64,000 bases of DNA from Thalassolituus maritimus (GCF_900156675.1 NZ_FTOH01000003.1:372001-436000); one strand, 5' to 3'. Counted from the stretch's first letter, positions 1 through 9,556 are shown. Made by a program: numbers and translations. The notes: generated from the sequence alone by a model not told the origin.

Positions 1-576
1 TATCACCTAGGCAATTATGAAGAGGCCGCCACCGCTTACGAACAGGTTGAAACTATAGATCCGACTTTTTGCCCGGTTCATTCGTTGAGTGGTGTAGCTT
101 ATCGTGAGCTGGGGCGTTTTGATGATGCTCAAGCGAGTTATTACGCTGCTATTGATTGTGATCCCGATGACGGGCGCCACTATTACAACCTTGGGATCCT
201 TCTGGATCTGTATCGTAATGACCTTGAGAGCGCGCTTGAATTTTACCGTAAGGCGCGTCGATTGATGCCTGATAACGAGCAGTTAAATATCTGGGTGGTC
301 GATCTCGCACGGAGAGCAGGTGTCGACGAGGCTGATCCAGCAAGTATTGATGAATGGTATAGCTCGTTAAAAACGCCAGCCGACGAAACTACGGATGGCG
401 TAATACAAAGCCAGGTAACCGACATTAGTGCCCAGGAGGGTGTTGTCGATGAAGAAAACTCTCAGGAAGTAGTACCCGCTGATGAGGCGGTTATGCCTGA
501 GCAGGTAGATGAGAACTCTGCGCCCGTTGATTCAACAACTACTGAACAGGGCGCGGCCGAAGGGGAGGCAATATGA
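1..576 (+). CDS. TPR-repeat protein, 5' end outside the window
   Basis: The reading frame is open from the first base, so the true start lies upstream; 191 residues are visible. Tetratricopeptide-type helical repeats are seen (YEEAATAYEQ, FDDAQASYYAAIDCDP, LESALEFYRKARRLMP), followed by an acidic Glu/Asp/Val-rich tail of about 80 residues with no obvious fold. TPR proteins act as scaffolds. Its stop overlaps the start of the next gene (ATGA), and the ExbB/ExbD/TonB-like genes follow, so I infer it is a scaffold for that machine, comparable in kind to the TPR components of Myxococcus Agl/Glt complexes. The exact role is unknown. Confidence 0.8.
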   Translation, partial: YHLGNYEEAATAYEQVETIDPTFCPVHSLSGVAYRELGRFDDAQASYYAAIDCDPDDGRHYYNLGILLDLYRNDLESALEFYRKARRLMPDNEQLNIWVVDLARRAGVDEADPASIDEWYSSLKTPADETTDGVIQSQVTDISAQEGVVDEENSQEVVPADEAVMPEQVDENSAPVDSTTTEQGAAEGEAI

Positions 577-899
577 GATACCTGATGACTTTGCTTATAC
601 CTCTGCTTTTACCTTTGATGCTCATCAGTACAGAAGCATTGTCTGCTGATGATGATGTCGTTCGCCTGCAGGGAATGACGATTCGTGGGAATAGCGAAAA
701 TCCCAATGTCCTCTATATTAATGCCTGGCAGCCGCCTCCGGGAACGGGGCGACTGTATGAGCCTGTTACCAGCTTCAATCGTCACTGGTTCCGACCATTG
801 ACCCGTGACAGCCTGAAGCGAGAGATACGTTATGGGAAGCGTTATAACGAAAAAGAGGATCACGTCACAAGGCTAAACGAAGTCCTGGAAATAGAATGA
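573..899 (+). CDS. Small secreted protein of the ExbB/ExbD cluster, unknown function
   Basis: 108 residues. A clear signal peptide opens the protein (hydrophobic LLIPLLLPLMLI, probable cleavage after TEALSA near residue 24). The mature part is about 84 residues, basic and aromatic-rich (NAWQPPPGTGRLYEP, FNRHWFRPLTR), without a recognised domain and without a lipobox cysteine. The start overlaps the stop of the TPR gene by four bases, implying translational coupling. Position suggests a periplasmic accessory of the motor encoded downstream. I do not recognise the family. Confidence 0.7.
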   Translation: MRYLMTLLIPLLLPLMLISTEALSADDDVVRLQGMTIRGNSENPNVLYINAWQPPPGTGRLYEPVTSFNRHWFRPLTRDSLKREIRYGKRYNEKEDHVTRLNEVLEIE

Positions 900-1001
900 A
901 CTGCGGTTTTTTCTGCAGAGAAATAATGGTTAAATCAGCCCGTATGTAGCTTAATGAGCTGCCTATCAGAACAACAATAGTATCAGAACCGGAGATATCC
1001 A

Positions 1002-1658
1002 ATGGATTCCATCATTCGCTTCCTTCAGGAAGGTGGTGTATTTATGTACCCGATTGCAATCATCATGGTAATCGGTCTCGCTGTCGCAATTGAACGTTTG
1101 CTCGTCCTGGCGAAGGAAAAGTCGGGTAACCGCCGTGCCTTCGATGAAATGTACCCCATGCTGCAGAAGCGTGATCTGCGTTCAGCGCTCAACTACGCTA
1201 ACAGCTCTGATACTCATATCGCTAATATTTTTGCGTCCGGCATCCAGCGTATCCCGACTGCCCAACGTCGTGAAGAGGTTGAGTACGCGCTGGAAGAAGG
1301 CCTGATGGAAGCGATCCCTCAGCTGGAAAAACGCACGCCTTATATTGCGACCCTGGCTAATATCGCAACCCTTATGGGTCTGCTGGGTACTATTATGGGT
1401 CTTATCGCGGCATTCACCGCAGTCGCCAGTGCGCCGGCTGCTGAGAAAGCCGAACTTCTTTCGCAAAGTATTTCTGTCGCGATGAACACAACCGCATTTG
1501 GTCTGATTGCAGCCATCCCTCTGATTCTGCTGCATAGCTACCTGCAGACCAAAACATCTGAAATCGTCGACAGCATCGAGATGGCAGGCGTTAAGTTCCT
1601 AAATACCATCACGGATAAAAAGGCAGGACAAAACGGCACTCCTTCAAATAACGGTTAA
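1002..1658 (+). CDS. MotA/TolQ/ExbB proton channel family protein (AglR-like)
   Basis: 218 residues with the ExbB/TolQ layout: one N-terminal membrane helix (about residues 12-34), a cytoplasmic loop, and two helices around 115-140 and 158-182. The core LANIATLMGLLGTIMGLIAAF is the family signature for the pore helices. The family forms pentameric inner-membrane channels that use the proton gradient to drive an ExbD-type dimer. It is followed by two ExbD-like genes and a TonB-like gene, the arrangement of AglR-AglQ-AglS gliding motors rather than a plain TonB system. A purine-rich GGAGA lies just upstream of the ATG. Confidence 0.9.
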   Translation: MDSIIRFLQEGGVFMYPIAIIMVIGLAVAIERLLVLAKEKSGNRRAFDEMYPMLQKRDLRSALNYANSSDTHIANIFASGIQRIPTAQRREEVEYALEEGLMEAIPQLEKRTPYIATLANIATLMGLLGTIMGLIAAFTAVASAPAAEKAELLSQSISVAMNTTAFGLIAAIPLILLHSYLQTKTSEIVDSIEMAGVKFLNTITDKKAGQNGTPSNNG

Positions 1659-1672
1659 TCAGGAGTCGTTCG

Positions 1673-2182
1673 ATGAGACGCCATAAGAAAATCAGAGAAG
1701 AGGCGGAACTCAACGTAACATCCTTCATGAACCTGATGATCGTGCTGGTGCCAGTGCTGTTGATGAACATGGTTTTCTCGCAGCTGGCCGTACTGGATCT
1801 CAGGTTACCTTCTGGCGATGAGCCAGGCGCCGTTAACCCGGAGGATGTCACGCTTGAAGTGACGATCAGGAAGACAGGATTCACTCTCTCCCGGACTTAT
1901 CAGGAAGAGACAGTTGAACTGGCTTCTATTCCTGCTCAGTCTGGAGAACTTGACTACGAAGGCCTTTCAGAAGCCCTTCAGAAAGCCAAGAAAAATCCTG
2001 AATTTGCAGAAAAAAGAGACATTACTCTGCTTGCAGAGCCCAATACGGATTACCAGACGTTGGTAACCGTTATGGATACCGTGCGCATTTACCCTGCGGT
2101 GGTTGCTGCGTCCCTGGTAGATGCTGTGCTGTTCCCGGATATTTCTCTGGGTGAAGCAGAAGCGCAGGAGGTGGCACCATGA
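1673..2182 (+). CDS. ExbD/TolR-like protein with Asn in place of the membrane Asp
   Basis: 169 residues: a basic N-terminus (MRRHKKIREE), one membrane helix (about 18-42) and a periplasmic domain. The segment LNVTSFMNLMIVL aligns with LNLTALMDIFTIL of the next gene, but Asn20 stands where ExbD/TolR proteins carry the proton-binding Asp. This copy may therefore be structural or regulatory and not proton-carrying (inference). It lies 14 bp after the ExbB gene, and its stop overlaps the next start (ATGA). Confidence 0.85.
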   Translation: MRRHKKIREEAELNVTSFMNLMIVLVPVLLMNMVFSQLAVLDLRLPSGDEPGAVNPEDVTLEVTIRKTGFTLSRTYQEETVELASIPAQSGELDYEGLSEALQKAKKNPEFAEKRDITLLAEPNTDYQTLVTVMDTVRIYPAVVAASLVDAVLFPDISLGEAEAQEVAP

Positions 2183-2673
2183 AAATGTCACGTCGCGCTA
2201 AGCGCATGCAGCGCAATCACAAACGTAATGCCAACAAAAATGGTCTGAACCTGACAGCCCTGATGGATATTTTCACCATTCTGGTGTTCTTCCTCATGGT
2301 GAATCAGTCAGAGGTGGAAGTGCAGAATACGGACAGCGTTGAGCTCCCCGTATCTGTATCGGAGAACAAGCCTGAAGAGCAACTGACGGTTCTGGTGACA
2401 GATACCGATCTTCTTGTTCAGGGGCGTTCTGTGGCACAACTGTCTGCGGTTAAGCAGGGTGATGAGGAGGTTATTCCTTCATTGCTCTCCGAGCTTGAAT
2501 ATCAGGCCAGTCGTACACCAATTGCCGAGGGTGAAGATAGTCGTCCAGTGACGATTGTGGGTGACAAGGCAACGGAATACTCAGTCCTGAAAAGAATCAT
2601 GAGTACTTGTGCCGAGTCTGGCTTTGCCAATATCTCGCTGGCGGTCAATCAGAAGCAGCCGGGAGGTGCGTGA
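2179..2673 (+). CDS. ExbD/TolR-like protein, canonical membrane Asp
   Basis: 164 residues with a strongly basic cytoplasmic N-terminus (MKMSRRAKRMQRNHKR), one membrane helix starting near residue 28 and a periplasmic domain. Asp30 in LTALMDIFTILVFFLMV is in the position of the essential proton-translocating Asp of ExbD/TolR. It overlaps both neighbours by a few bases (ATGA junctions), so the two ExbD-like proteins are probably made in equal amounts and may form a heterodimer inside one ExbB pentamer, as proposed for AglQ/AglS. Confidence 0.88.
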   Translation: MKMSRRAKRMQRNHKRNANKNGLNLTALMDIFTILVFFLMVNQSEVEVQNTDSVELPVSVSENKPEEQLTVLVTDTDLLVQGRSVAQLSAVKQGDEEVIPSLLSELEYQASRTPIAEGEDSRPVTIVGDKATEYSVLKRIMSTCAESGFANISLAVNQKQPGGA

Positions 2674-3638
2674 TGAGCAGTATTTATCGCACCCCTGAGT
2701 TGCCTTGGACAGACGGAGAGGACGGTCGCCGCCTCTGGACGATCCTGGGCGTACTGCTGGCGCTGATGTTATTGGTTGGTGTTGTGGTTCCTTTTATCGA
2801 CCTGCCTGAAAAGGACAGATCCGAGCTGGAAGAGCTGCCGCCGCAGCTGGCAAAGGTTATTGAGCGTAAAAAGCAGGAGCTTCCGAAACCGAAGCCTGAG
2901 CCGAAGCCGCAACCAAAACCTGAGCCTAAGCCGGAACCTGAACCCGAGCCAGAGCCCAAGCCTGAACCTAAGCCAGAACCGAAACCTCAGCCAAAGCCGG
3001 AGCCTAAACCCGAGCCTAAGCCCAAGGTTGAAGCAACTGAGCAGCAGCGCCAGGCCGCCAAGCAGAAAGCACGCGATGCAGTAGGTACCGAGGCACTTCA
3101 GGCTTTGAGCGACTTGCGTTCGGCGATTCCTACTACTGCGCTAAGCACTTCAAGTTCATCGCTCAGTACTAAGGGTACTCAGGCGACTAACGTCGGCTCA
3201 GTAGTGGATCGCACAGCGGCGAGCCGGGGCTCTGGAGGTGTGGATGTAGCATCGCTGACCAATGTCACGTCAGGAGAGAACCTTGGTGATCGCGCGACAA
3301 CGACGGTTGAGGTGGCTGCAGAGGCGGTTGCCGCAGCAGAAGAGTCGAAGAAGCGTAGCCAGGAAGAGCTCAGACTTGTGTTCGAAGCATACAACGTACA
3401 CTACGACAGGTTGTATCGTCGGGCTTTACGTAAGAATCCGACGCTTGAGGGCTCTGTGACTCTTGCACTGACGATTCAGCCGGATGGCTCAGTGACCTCC
3501 TGTAAAGCTGCGAAGAGCGAAATTAAAGATGCTCGATTGATCCGCAGTGTTGAACTCAAGTGCCAGCAAATGGCGTTTGAAAGTCGACCAAACGTCGAGG
3601 TTACTAAGGTGGAATATCCAATCCGCTTTAACCCTTGA
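2673..3638 (+). CDS. TonB-like protein with AgmX/PglI C-terminal domain
   Basis: 321 residues from the ATG that overlaps the previous stop (TGATG); an upstream in-frame start is possible but would overlap the ExbD gene by about 70 bp. Layout: short cytoplasmic N-terminus, membrane helix at about 22-42, a rigid Pro-Lys-Pro-Glu repeat spacer at 71-118, a low-complexity Ser/Thr/Ala region, then a C-terminal domain (VTLALTIQPDGSVTSCKAA, Cys present) typical of AgmX/PglI C-terminal proteins related to TonB. It probably carries motor energy across the periplasm. A strong terminator follows, so it ends the operon. Confidence 0.85.
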   Translation: MSSIYRTPELPWTDGEDGRRLWTILGVLLALMLLVGVVVPFIDLPEKDRSELEELPPQLAKVIERKKQELPKPKPEPKPQPKPEPKPEPEPEPEPKPEPKPEPKPQPKPEPKPEPKPKVEATEQQRQAAKQKARDAVGTEALQALSDLRSAIPTTALSTSSSSLSTKGTQATNVGSVVDRTAASRGSGGVDVASLTNVTSGENLGDRATTTVEVAAEAVAAAEESKKRSQEELRLVFEAYNVHYDRLYRRALRKNPTLEGSVTLALTIQPDGSVTSCKAAKSEIKDARLIRSVELKCQQMAFESRPNVEVTKVEYPIRFNP

Positions 3639-3645
3639 TACCCAG

Positions 3646-3672
3646 AAGCCCGGCAGATGCCGGGCTTTTTTT
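3646..3672 (+). terminator. Rho-independent terminator after the motor operon
   Basis: Perfect 10-bp stem (aagcccggca / tgccgggctt) with a two-base nominal loop, followed by a run of T. Confidence 0.9.
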
Positions 3673-3771
3673 ATCCGTATCGGATACTGGCCCACTTGAC
3701 GCAATGTCGCTAAACTCGAGAGCGATGACGTCGGTTTGCGCCGCAGATAATTTCAGTGATTGGAGGTAGAG

Positions 3772-5451
3772 ATGAACGAACAGTTTTTCCAGGAGCGTTA
3801 CCCCGAGGGGTATCCAAAGACAGTCAACGTTAATGAGTTTTCGTGCATTACCGAAATCTTTGATGGTTTCGTTAAAAAGTACGCTGAACTTCCAGCGTTT
3901 ACATGTCTCGGGCAGACCATGACGTATGCCCAGCTGGATGAAAAAAGTGCTGCGTTCGCCTCTTTTCTTCAGAACGAAACGTCCCTTCAGGCAGGTGATC
4001 GTATTGCGGTTCAGCTGCCGAATGTACTGCAATACCCGGTCGTCGTATTTGGCGCGATGCGAGCTGGGATCATCGTTGTAAATACCAATCCTCTGTACAC
4101 CGAGCGCGAGATGGAGCACCAGTTTAACGACTCAGGTGCTAAAGCTCTGGTTGTGCTGGCTAACTTCGGTGACAAGGTGGAGCGTGTCGTTCCTAAAACA
4201 GGCATTAAGCATGTCATTGTAACAAACGTAGGTGACATGCATTGTCCGCTGAAAAGAACCCTGATCAATACAGTGCTTAAGTACGTGAAGAAGGAGGTGC
4301 CTGCAGCAAATATTCCTGGCGCGATTCCACTGCGCAAAGCACTCAGCAAAGGTAAGGGCAAGCCTTACACCAGCGCCCCCGCAACTTCTGATGATATCGC
4401 AGTACTGCAATATACGGGGGGCACTACAGGCGTCGCAAAAGGCGCAATGCTTACCCATGGCAACCTGATGGCCAACATGGCGCAAGCATACGGTGTATTC
4501 AAACAGGTTATGAATGAGGGGGAAGAGACGGTTATCTGTCCTCTGCCTCTGTATCATATTTATGCGTTCACCATGCATTGCATGGTGCTTCTGCAGACTG
4601 GTAATCACAGTATCCTGATCCCGAACCCCCGTGATATTCCTGGCTTTATTAAGACCCTGCAGAAAACAGACTTCACTGGATTTGTGGGGCTTAACACTCT
4701 TTTTGTGGCGCTCTGCGCTCAGGAAGATTTCCGTGCTCTGGACTTCAGCAAGCTCAAGCTGACTGTGTCAGGTGGTATGGCGCTGACCAAAGCTGCCTTT
4801 GATGAGTGGAAAGCGGTGACAGGGTGTGAAGTAGCCGAAGGTTACGGCATGACCGAAACCTCACCTGTTGTATCCTTTAACCCGACCACGCGCATCAAGC
4901 AGGGCACCATTGGAATGCCTGTTGCGAATACAGCCTGCATGGTGATCGACGAAGAAGGTAATGAGTTGCCCCTCGGAGAAGCTGGTGAACTGTGCGTGAA
5001 AGGACCTCAGGTCATGAAGGGCTACTGGCAGCGTCCTGAAGCGACTGAAGAAACAATGACCAAAGACGGGTGGTTGAAGACGGGTGACATGGCCGTTATC
5101 AACGACGATGGCTACCTAAAAATCGTCGACCGTAAGAAAGATATGATCATCGTCTCTGGCTTTAATGTCTATCCGAACGAAGTGGAGGACGTCATTGTTT
5201 CCCATAAAGACATTGTTGAAGCAGCTGCTATTGGTATACCAGACCCTAAAAGCTCTGAGGCCGTGAAAGTGTTTGTTGTCCGAAGCAACCCATCGCTCAC
5301 GGATAAAGATGTTATTGCCTTCTGTCGAGAGAATCTCACCGCGTACAAAGTGCCTAAGATCGTTGAGTTCCGTGACGAACTGCCGAAGACGAATGTTGGT
5401 AAGATCCTGCGTCGTGAGCTTCGTGACGAGGAGCTGGCCAAGCACAAATAA
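3772..5451 (+). CDS. fadD: Long-chain fatty acid--CoA ligase
   Basis: 559 residues, the usual FadD length. It activates imported fatty acids to acyl-CoA with ATP at the inner membrane. The AMP-binding P-loop YTGGTTGVAKGAML is near residue 212, the motif GYGMTETSP follows in the middle, and the C-terminal motifs GWLKTGDMA, DRKKDMIIVSGFNVYPNEVE and PKTNVGKILRREL (catalytic Lys) are intact. I chose the ATG at 3772 because GGAGG sits 5 bases upstream; a TTG 12 bases earlier is less likely. Single-gene unit flanked by terminators. Confidence 0.95.
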   Translation: MNEQFFQERYPEGYPKTVNVNEFSCITEIFDGFVKKYAELPAFTCLGQTMTYAQLDEKSAAFASFLQNETSLQAGDRIAVQLPNVLQYPVVVFGAMRAGIIVVNTNPLYTEREMEHQFNDSGAKALVVLANFGDKVERVVPKTGIKHVIVTNVGDMHCPLKRTLINTVLKYVKKEVPAANIPGAIPLRKALSKGKGKPYTSAPATSDDIAVLQYTGGTTGVAKGAMLTHGNLMANMAQAYGVFKQVMNEGEETVICPLPLYHIYAFTMHCMVLLQTGNHSILIPNPRDIPGFIKTLQKTDFTGFVGLNTLFVALCAQEDFRALDFSKLKLTVSGGMALTKAAFDEWKAVTGCEVAEGYGMTETSPVVSFNPTTRIKQGTIGMPVANTACMVIDEEGNELPLGEAGELCVKGPQVMKGYWQRPEATEETMTKDGWLKTGDMAVINDDGYLKIVDRKKDMIIVSGFNVYPNEVEDVIVSHKDIVEAAAIGIPDPKSSEAVKVFVVRSNPSLTDKDVIAFCRENLTAYKVPKIVEFRDELPKTNVGKILRRELRDEELAKHK

Positions 5452-5475
5452 GGCTTTGCGACGTGTTACACTGAG

Positions 5476-5503
5476 CGCCCCGGTTTCCGGGGCGTTTTTG
5501 TTT
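5476..5503 (+). terminator. Rho-independent terminator after fadD
   Basis: 8-bp GC stem (cgccccgg / ccggggcg), loop ttt, then tttttgttt. Confidence 0.88.
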
Positions 5504-5519
5504 CTGACTGGCGGGATAC

Positions 5520-8500
5520 ATGTCTAACGAAGTAACCAAGATGTTCTCTGAACTCGAAAAATCCCTGACGCATTGTCTTATCCGCGATCGGCACCCGGTC
5601 CGTAACGCACTTCGTCGCATTGAAAAAGAACCCCTTGATAAACAGCAAAAGCAGTTGGCTAAGCTGGTCTCCAGAATAGAAAAAAGTCAGCAAGCGGTTG
5701 CAGCCCGAAGTACTAATCCTGCACTTAATTACCCTGAAAACCTGCCTGTTTGTGAGAAGAGGTCAGAAATTCTGTCTCTGATTTCTGAAAATCAGGTGGT
5801 TGTCATTGCCGGTGAAACAGGTTCGGGTAAGACGACTCAGTTACCGAAAATGTGTATTGAAGCGGGGTTGGGTGTGTATGGACGGATTGGCCACACACAG
5901 CCGCGACGCCTTGCTGCGCGCTCAGTATCACAGCGAATAGCTGAGGAATTAAACAGCCCACTAGGTGAGACGGTGGGCTATCAGGTGAGGTTTACAGACC
6001 AGTCGAGCGATGACACCCGTATTAAGGTCATGACGGACGGTATTCTACTGGCTCAGACGCAGCACGACCGTTTCCTGAATGAGTACGACTGCATCATTAT
6101 CGATGAAGCACACGAGCGTAGCCTGAATATTGATTTTCTGATGGGTTACCTCAAGCAGTTACTGCCCAAGCGTCCTGACCTTAAGGTGATTATTACTTCT
6201 GCAACCATTGACGTTGAACGCTTCTCTCAGCACTTTGATGATGCACCGGTTATTCAGGTGTCGGGCCGGACGCATCCTGTTGATGTTCTTTATCGTCCGC
6301 TGGTTCGTAATGATGACGACGAGGAAGATCGCTCTTTATTTGAAGGGATAGCTGAGGCGCTCGAAGAATTGCGCTCAATCGACAAGGCTAAGGGTAGTCC
6401 GGGTGACACCCTGGTGTTTCTGCCCGGAGAGCGGGAAATCAGGGAATGTGCTGAATTCCTCAGACGTCAGCAATTGCCCGCGACTGATATTCTACCGCTG
6501 TATGCGCGGTTGAGTTCTGCTGATCAACAGAAAATATTTCGCCCTCATGGCGGGCGTCGCGTCGTGCTCAGTACCAATGTGGCTGAAACTTCGCTGACGG
6601 TTCCCGGTATTCGCTATGTTATCGACTCCGGTGTGGCGAGAATCAGTCGTTACAGCTACCGCACAAAAGTGCAGCGTCTGCCGGTTGAAGCGATTTCTCA
6701 GGCTAGTGCAAATCAAAGGGCAGGGCGTTGCGGCCGTATAGAGCCCGGAACCTGCATCCGACTTTATGAAGAGCAGGATTTTTTGTCGCGCTCAGAATTT
6801 ACCGATCCGGAAATTCGTCGAACTAATCTTGCAGCCGTGATACTGCAGATGTTGAATCTTCGCTTGGGTGACATCCGGAAATTCCCATTTGTTGATGCAC
6901 CTGACGATCGTTTTGTAAAAGACGGATATACACTGTTGTCCGAACTCGGTGCCGTCGATAACGCAAAAAAAATTACCAGCACGGGCAGGACCATGGCCCG
7001 GTTACCGGTCGATCCACGTATCGGGCGCATGTTGATTGCCGCAGGACAGAGAAATTGTGCGACTGAAATGATGGTTGTTGCCGCAGCCCTGACCGTTGCT
7101 GATCCAAGAGAAAGACCGCAGGAAAAACAACAGGCGGCTGCTGAAAAACACAGGCAATGGGCTGATGATGATTCCGACTTTGCAACGCTGATTAATCTCT
7201 GGAATGGCTTCGAAACACAGCGCCAGGAACTGAGTCAGAGCCAACTACGTAAGTGGTGTAAGAAAAATTATCTGTCTTATATGCGGATGCGCGAATGGCG
7301 GGATATTCATCGTCAGCTGCATCTGATGCTGCGTGATATGGATGTATCGACAAATTCCGAGCCTGCTTCTTATGAGGCGTTGCACAAAGCCATTCTCTCA
7401 GGGATGTTGAGTCATATCGGTTTCAGGGCAGAGCAGAAGGAATACATAGGTGCTCGTAACCGACGTTTCGTGATGGCGCCGGGGAGTGCCGGTTATAAGA
7501 AACCACCTAAGTGGTTGGTAGCAGCAGAATTAGTCGAGACCAGCAAGCTGTTTGCGCGCATGGTTGCCAGGGTGGAGCCCGAGTGGATTGAAGAATGTGG
7601 TCGGGAGTTACTTAAATATCAGTACTTCGAACCACATTGGCAACAGCAGCGAGGCCAGGTTGTGGCGACTGAGCAGTCTTCGCTGTACGGCCTGGTTGTA
7701 AACCCGAAAAAACGTGTCGATTATTCGAAAACTCACCCTGAAGAAAGTCGTCAGATTCTTATTACGGAAGCGCTGGTCGCGCAGCAGCTTAAATCTGATG
7801 TTGAATTTTATCGCAAAAACATTGAACTGATTGCAGAGGTCACTGAGTACGAAGAAAAGTCGCGCCGGCGTGATCTTGTCATTGATGATCATGCGCTGAT
7901 CGATTTTTACGAAAGATATTTTCCTGAAGGTGTTTTTTCCCGCAGAGCACTGGAAAGTTGGTTTAAACGTGCGTCAGACGCCGATAAAAGGCAATTGTAT
8001 CTTACTCGTGAATTTCTTCTGTCGGATGCCGCTCGCGGAATATCCAGTGAAGATTACCCCGCCGAGCTGGAAATTAATGGTATTAATTTTCCGTTGTCAT
8101 ACACCTTTGCGCCCGGAAGCCCCGACGATGGGGTGACCTTAACCGTTCCTGCTCAGATGCTGCCTCAGGTTAATGAAAGGCTGACAGAATGGCTGGTTCC
8201 GGGGTTTATTCACCAAAAAGTTGTAGCCATTATTAAAGCGTTGCCAAAGCCAGTGCGGAAGCAGTTTGTGCCTGTGCCAGATACGGCAACCCGCTTTCTG
8301 AATCAGGCTGCAGCTTCCAAAGGTGGACTCTATATCCAGCTGGCGGAATTTCTGAATCAGACATTAAGGCCCGAGCGCGTAACGCCAGAAGAGCTGATGA
8401 ATGATGCGATCGAGTCTCACTTGAAAATGAATTTCAGGGTTCTCAACGGCGATGATGTTATTGCCGAAAGCAGAGACCTGGCGGCACTAATTGAGATTGT

Positions 8501-9419
8501 TGGTGTAAGTGGTGAAACGTCTGAATACGTTCTTCTTGATGACCGGTTTGCCGGGCATACGGTGAATGACTGGGATTTTGGCGCATTGCCGGAGTCAACA
8601 GAGGCCGAAGTGGCCGGCTTGCCAGTGAGATCTTACCCATGCCTTAAGAGTGACGGCGATCAGGTAGTGCTGACAACCGAGAATAGTGAATCGCAGGCTG
8701 AGCTTTCGCACCGTGAAGGGGTATTAGCCTTGATTCGCCAGCGCCTTGCAGGAATGGATCGCGATCTGCGCCAAGCTATTCAGACCCAAATGAAGTCTCA
8801 CTGGCTTCTTGCTAAAGGGATGGGCTCTGAGAGTGAGATTACACGCGAGCTTGTTGATGCGGTGTATACCCATGTCATGCTGCCTCTTGATGAGGCTCTG
8901 CCGCGGACGCCTGAGGAATTTGATGTAAGAATTCAGCGGCGAAGCCGACTACATCAACATCTGGGGGAGTTGCTTACCCAGTTTGTTGAGTGGTTGAAGA
9001 TTCGACACGGTGTGCTGAAGAGTCTCAGGGGCGCCGTTACAATGGATAAAGCCATGGCATTCAGTGATACCAAAGCCCATCTGGAGCGCCTGTTGGCTCC
9101 GGGGTTTCTTGTCGAAGTTCCATGGTCAAGGTTGAAGTGTTTCACCCGCTATCTACGGGCTATGGAGTACCGGATTGATAAGTTGCAAGGGAACCTTGCC
9201 CGCGATCGTCAGTCCATGGTTGAGTTTGAGTCAGTCTATGTACCATGGAAAGAAGCGGTAGATCGCGGCAGCGCTAATAGAGAAGCACTTGAGGAGTTCC
9301 GGTGGCTGCTCGAGGAATGGCGTGTGTCCTTGTTTGCGCAACCGCTGGGTACACAAGAGCCAGTATCGCTCAAGCGGCTTAATAAGCGTTGGCAGGAAAT
9401 CGTCCAGGCGGGGCTGTGA
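5520..9419 (+). CDS. hrpA: ATP-dependent RNA helicase HrpA (DEAH box)
   Basis: 1299 residues, matching full-length HrpA. Walker A GETGSGKTT is at 98-106 and the DEAH box at 195-198, followed by SAT (motif III), the helicase C-terminal domain with NQRAGRCGR, HA2/OB-fold regions and the long HrpA-specific C-terminal region (DUF3418-type) ending in LNKRWQEIV. HrpA acts in ribosome rescue and mRNA handling. It is alone between a terminator and the hvf cassette, which starts about 140 bp downstream and seems to have its own expression signals. Confidence 0.95.
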   Translation: MSNEVTKMFSELEKSLTHCLIRDRHPVRNALRRIEKEPLDKQQKQLAKLVSRIEKSQQAVAARSTNPALNYPENLPVCEKRSEILSLISENQVVVIAGETGSGKTTQLPKMCIEAGLGVYGRIGHTQPRRLAARSVSQRIAEELNSPLGETVGYQVRFTDQSSDDTRIKVMTDGILLAQTQHDRFLNEYDCIIIDEAHERSLNIDFLMGYLKQLLPKRPDLKVIITSATIDVERFSQHFDDAPVIQVSGRTHPVDVLYRPLVRNDDDEEDRSLFEGIAEALEELRSIDKAKGSPGDTLVFLPGEREIRECAEFLRRQQLPATDILPLYARLSSADQQKIFRPHGGRRVVLSTNVAETSLTVPGIRYVIDSGVARISRYSYRTKVQRLPVEAISQASANQRAGRCGRIEPGTCIRLYEEQDFLSRSEFTDPEIRRTNLAAVILQMLNLRLGDIRKFPFVDAPDDRFVKDGYTLLSELGAVDNAKKITSTGRTMARLPVDPRIGRMLIAAGQRNCATEMMVVAAALTVADPRERPQEKQQAAAEKHRQWADDDSDFATLINLWNGFETQRQELSQSQLRKWCKKNYLSYMRMREWRDIHRQLHLMLRDMDVSTNSEPASYEALHKAILSGMLSHIGFRAEQKEYIGARNRRFVMAPGSAGYKKPPKWLVAAELVETSKLFARMVARVEPEWIEECGRELLKYQYFEPHWQQQRGQVVATEQSSLYGLVVNPKKRVDYSKTHPEESRQILITEALVAQQLKSDVEFYRKNIELIAEVTEYEEKSRRRDLVIDDHALIDFYERYFPEGVFSRRALESWFKRASDADKRQLYLTREFLLSDAARGISSEDYPAELEINGINFPLSYTFAPGSPDDGVTLTVPAQMLPQVNERLTEWLVPGFIHQKVVAIIKALPKPVRKQFVPVPDTATRFLNQAAASKGGLYIQLAEFLNQTLRPERVTPEELMNDAIESHLKMNFRVLNGDDVIAESRDLAALIEIVGVSGETSEYVLLDDRFAGHTVNDWDFGALPESTEAEVAGLPVRSYPCLKSDGDQVVLTTENSESQAELSHREGVLALIRQRLAGMDRDLRQAIQTQMKSHWLLAKGMGSESEITRELVDAVYTHVMLPLDEALPRTPEEFDVRIQRRSRLHQHLGELLTQFVEWLKIRHGVLKSLRGAVTMDKAMAFSDTKAHLERLLAPGFLVEVPWSRLKCFTRYLRAMEYRIDKLQGNLARDRQSMVEFESVYVPWKEAVDRGSANREALEEFRWLLEEWRVSLFAQPLGTQEPVSLKRLNKRWQEIVQAGL

Positions 9420-9556
9420 TCGTTTTACCGTGTGATTGGCTCAAAAAATGCGGTGTGGCAGAGAAAACGTCTGACATACTGAATCCAACCTGTGCTTTGG
9501 AACGTACAGGGAATAGATGGGCACGTTTTGCCCCTAACACTGAAAAGGAAACTGCT

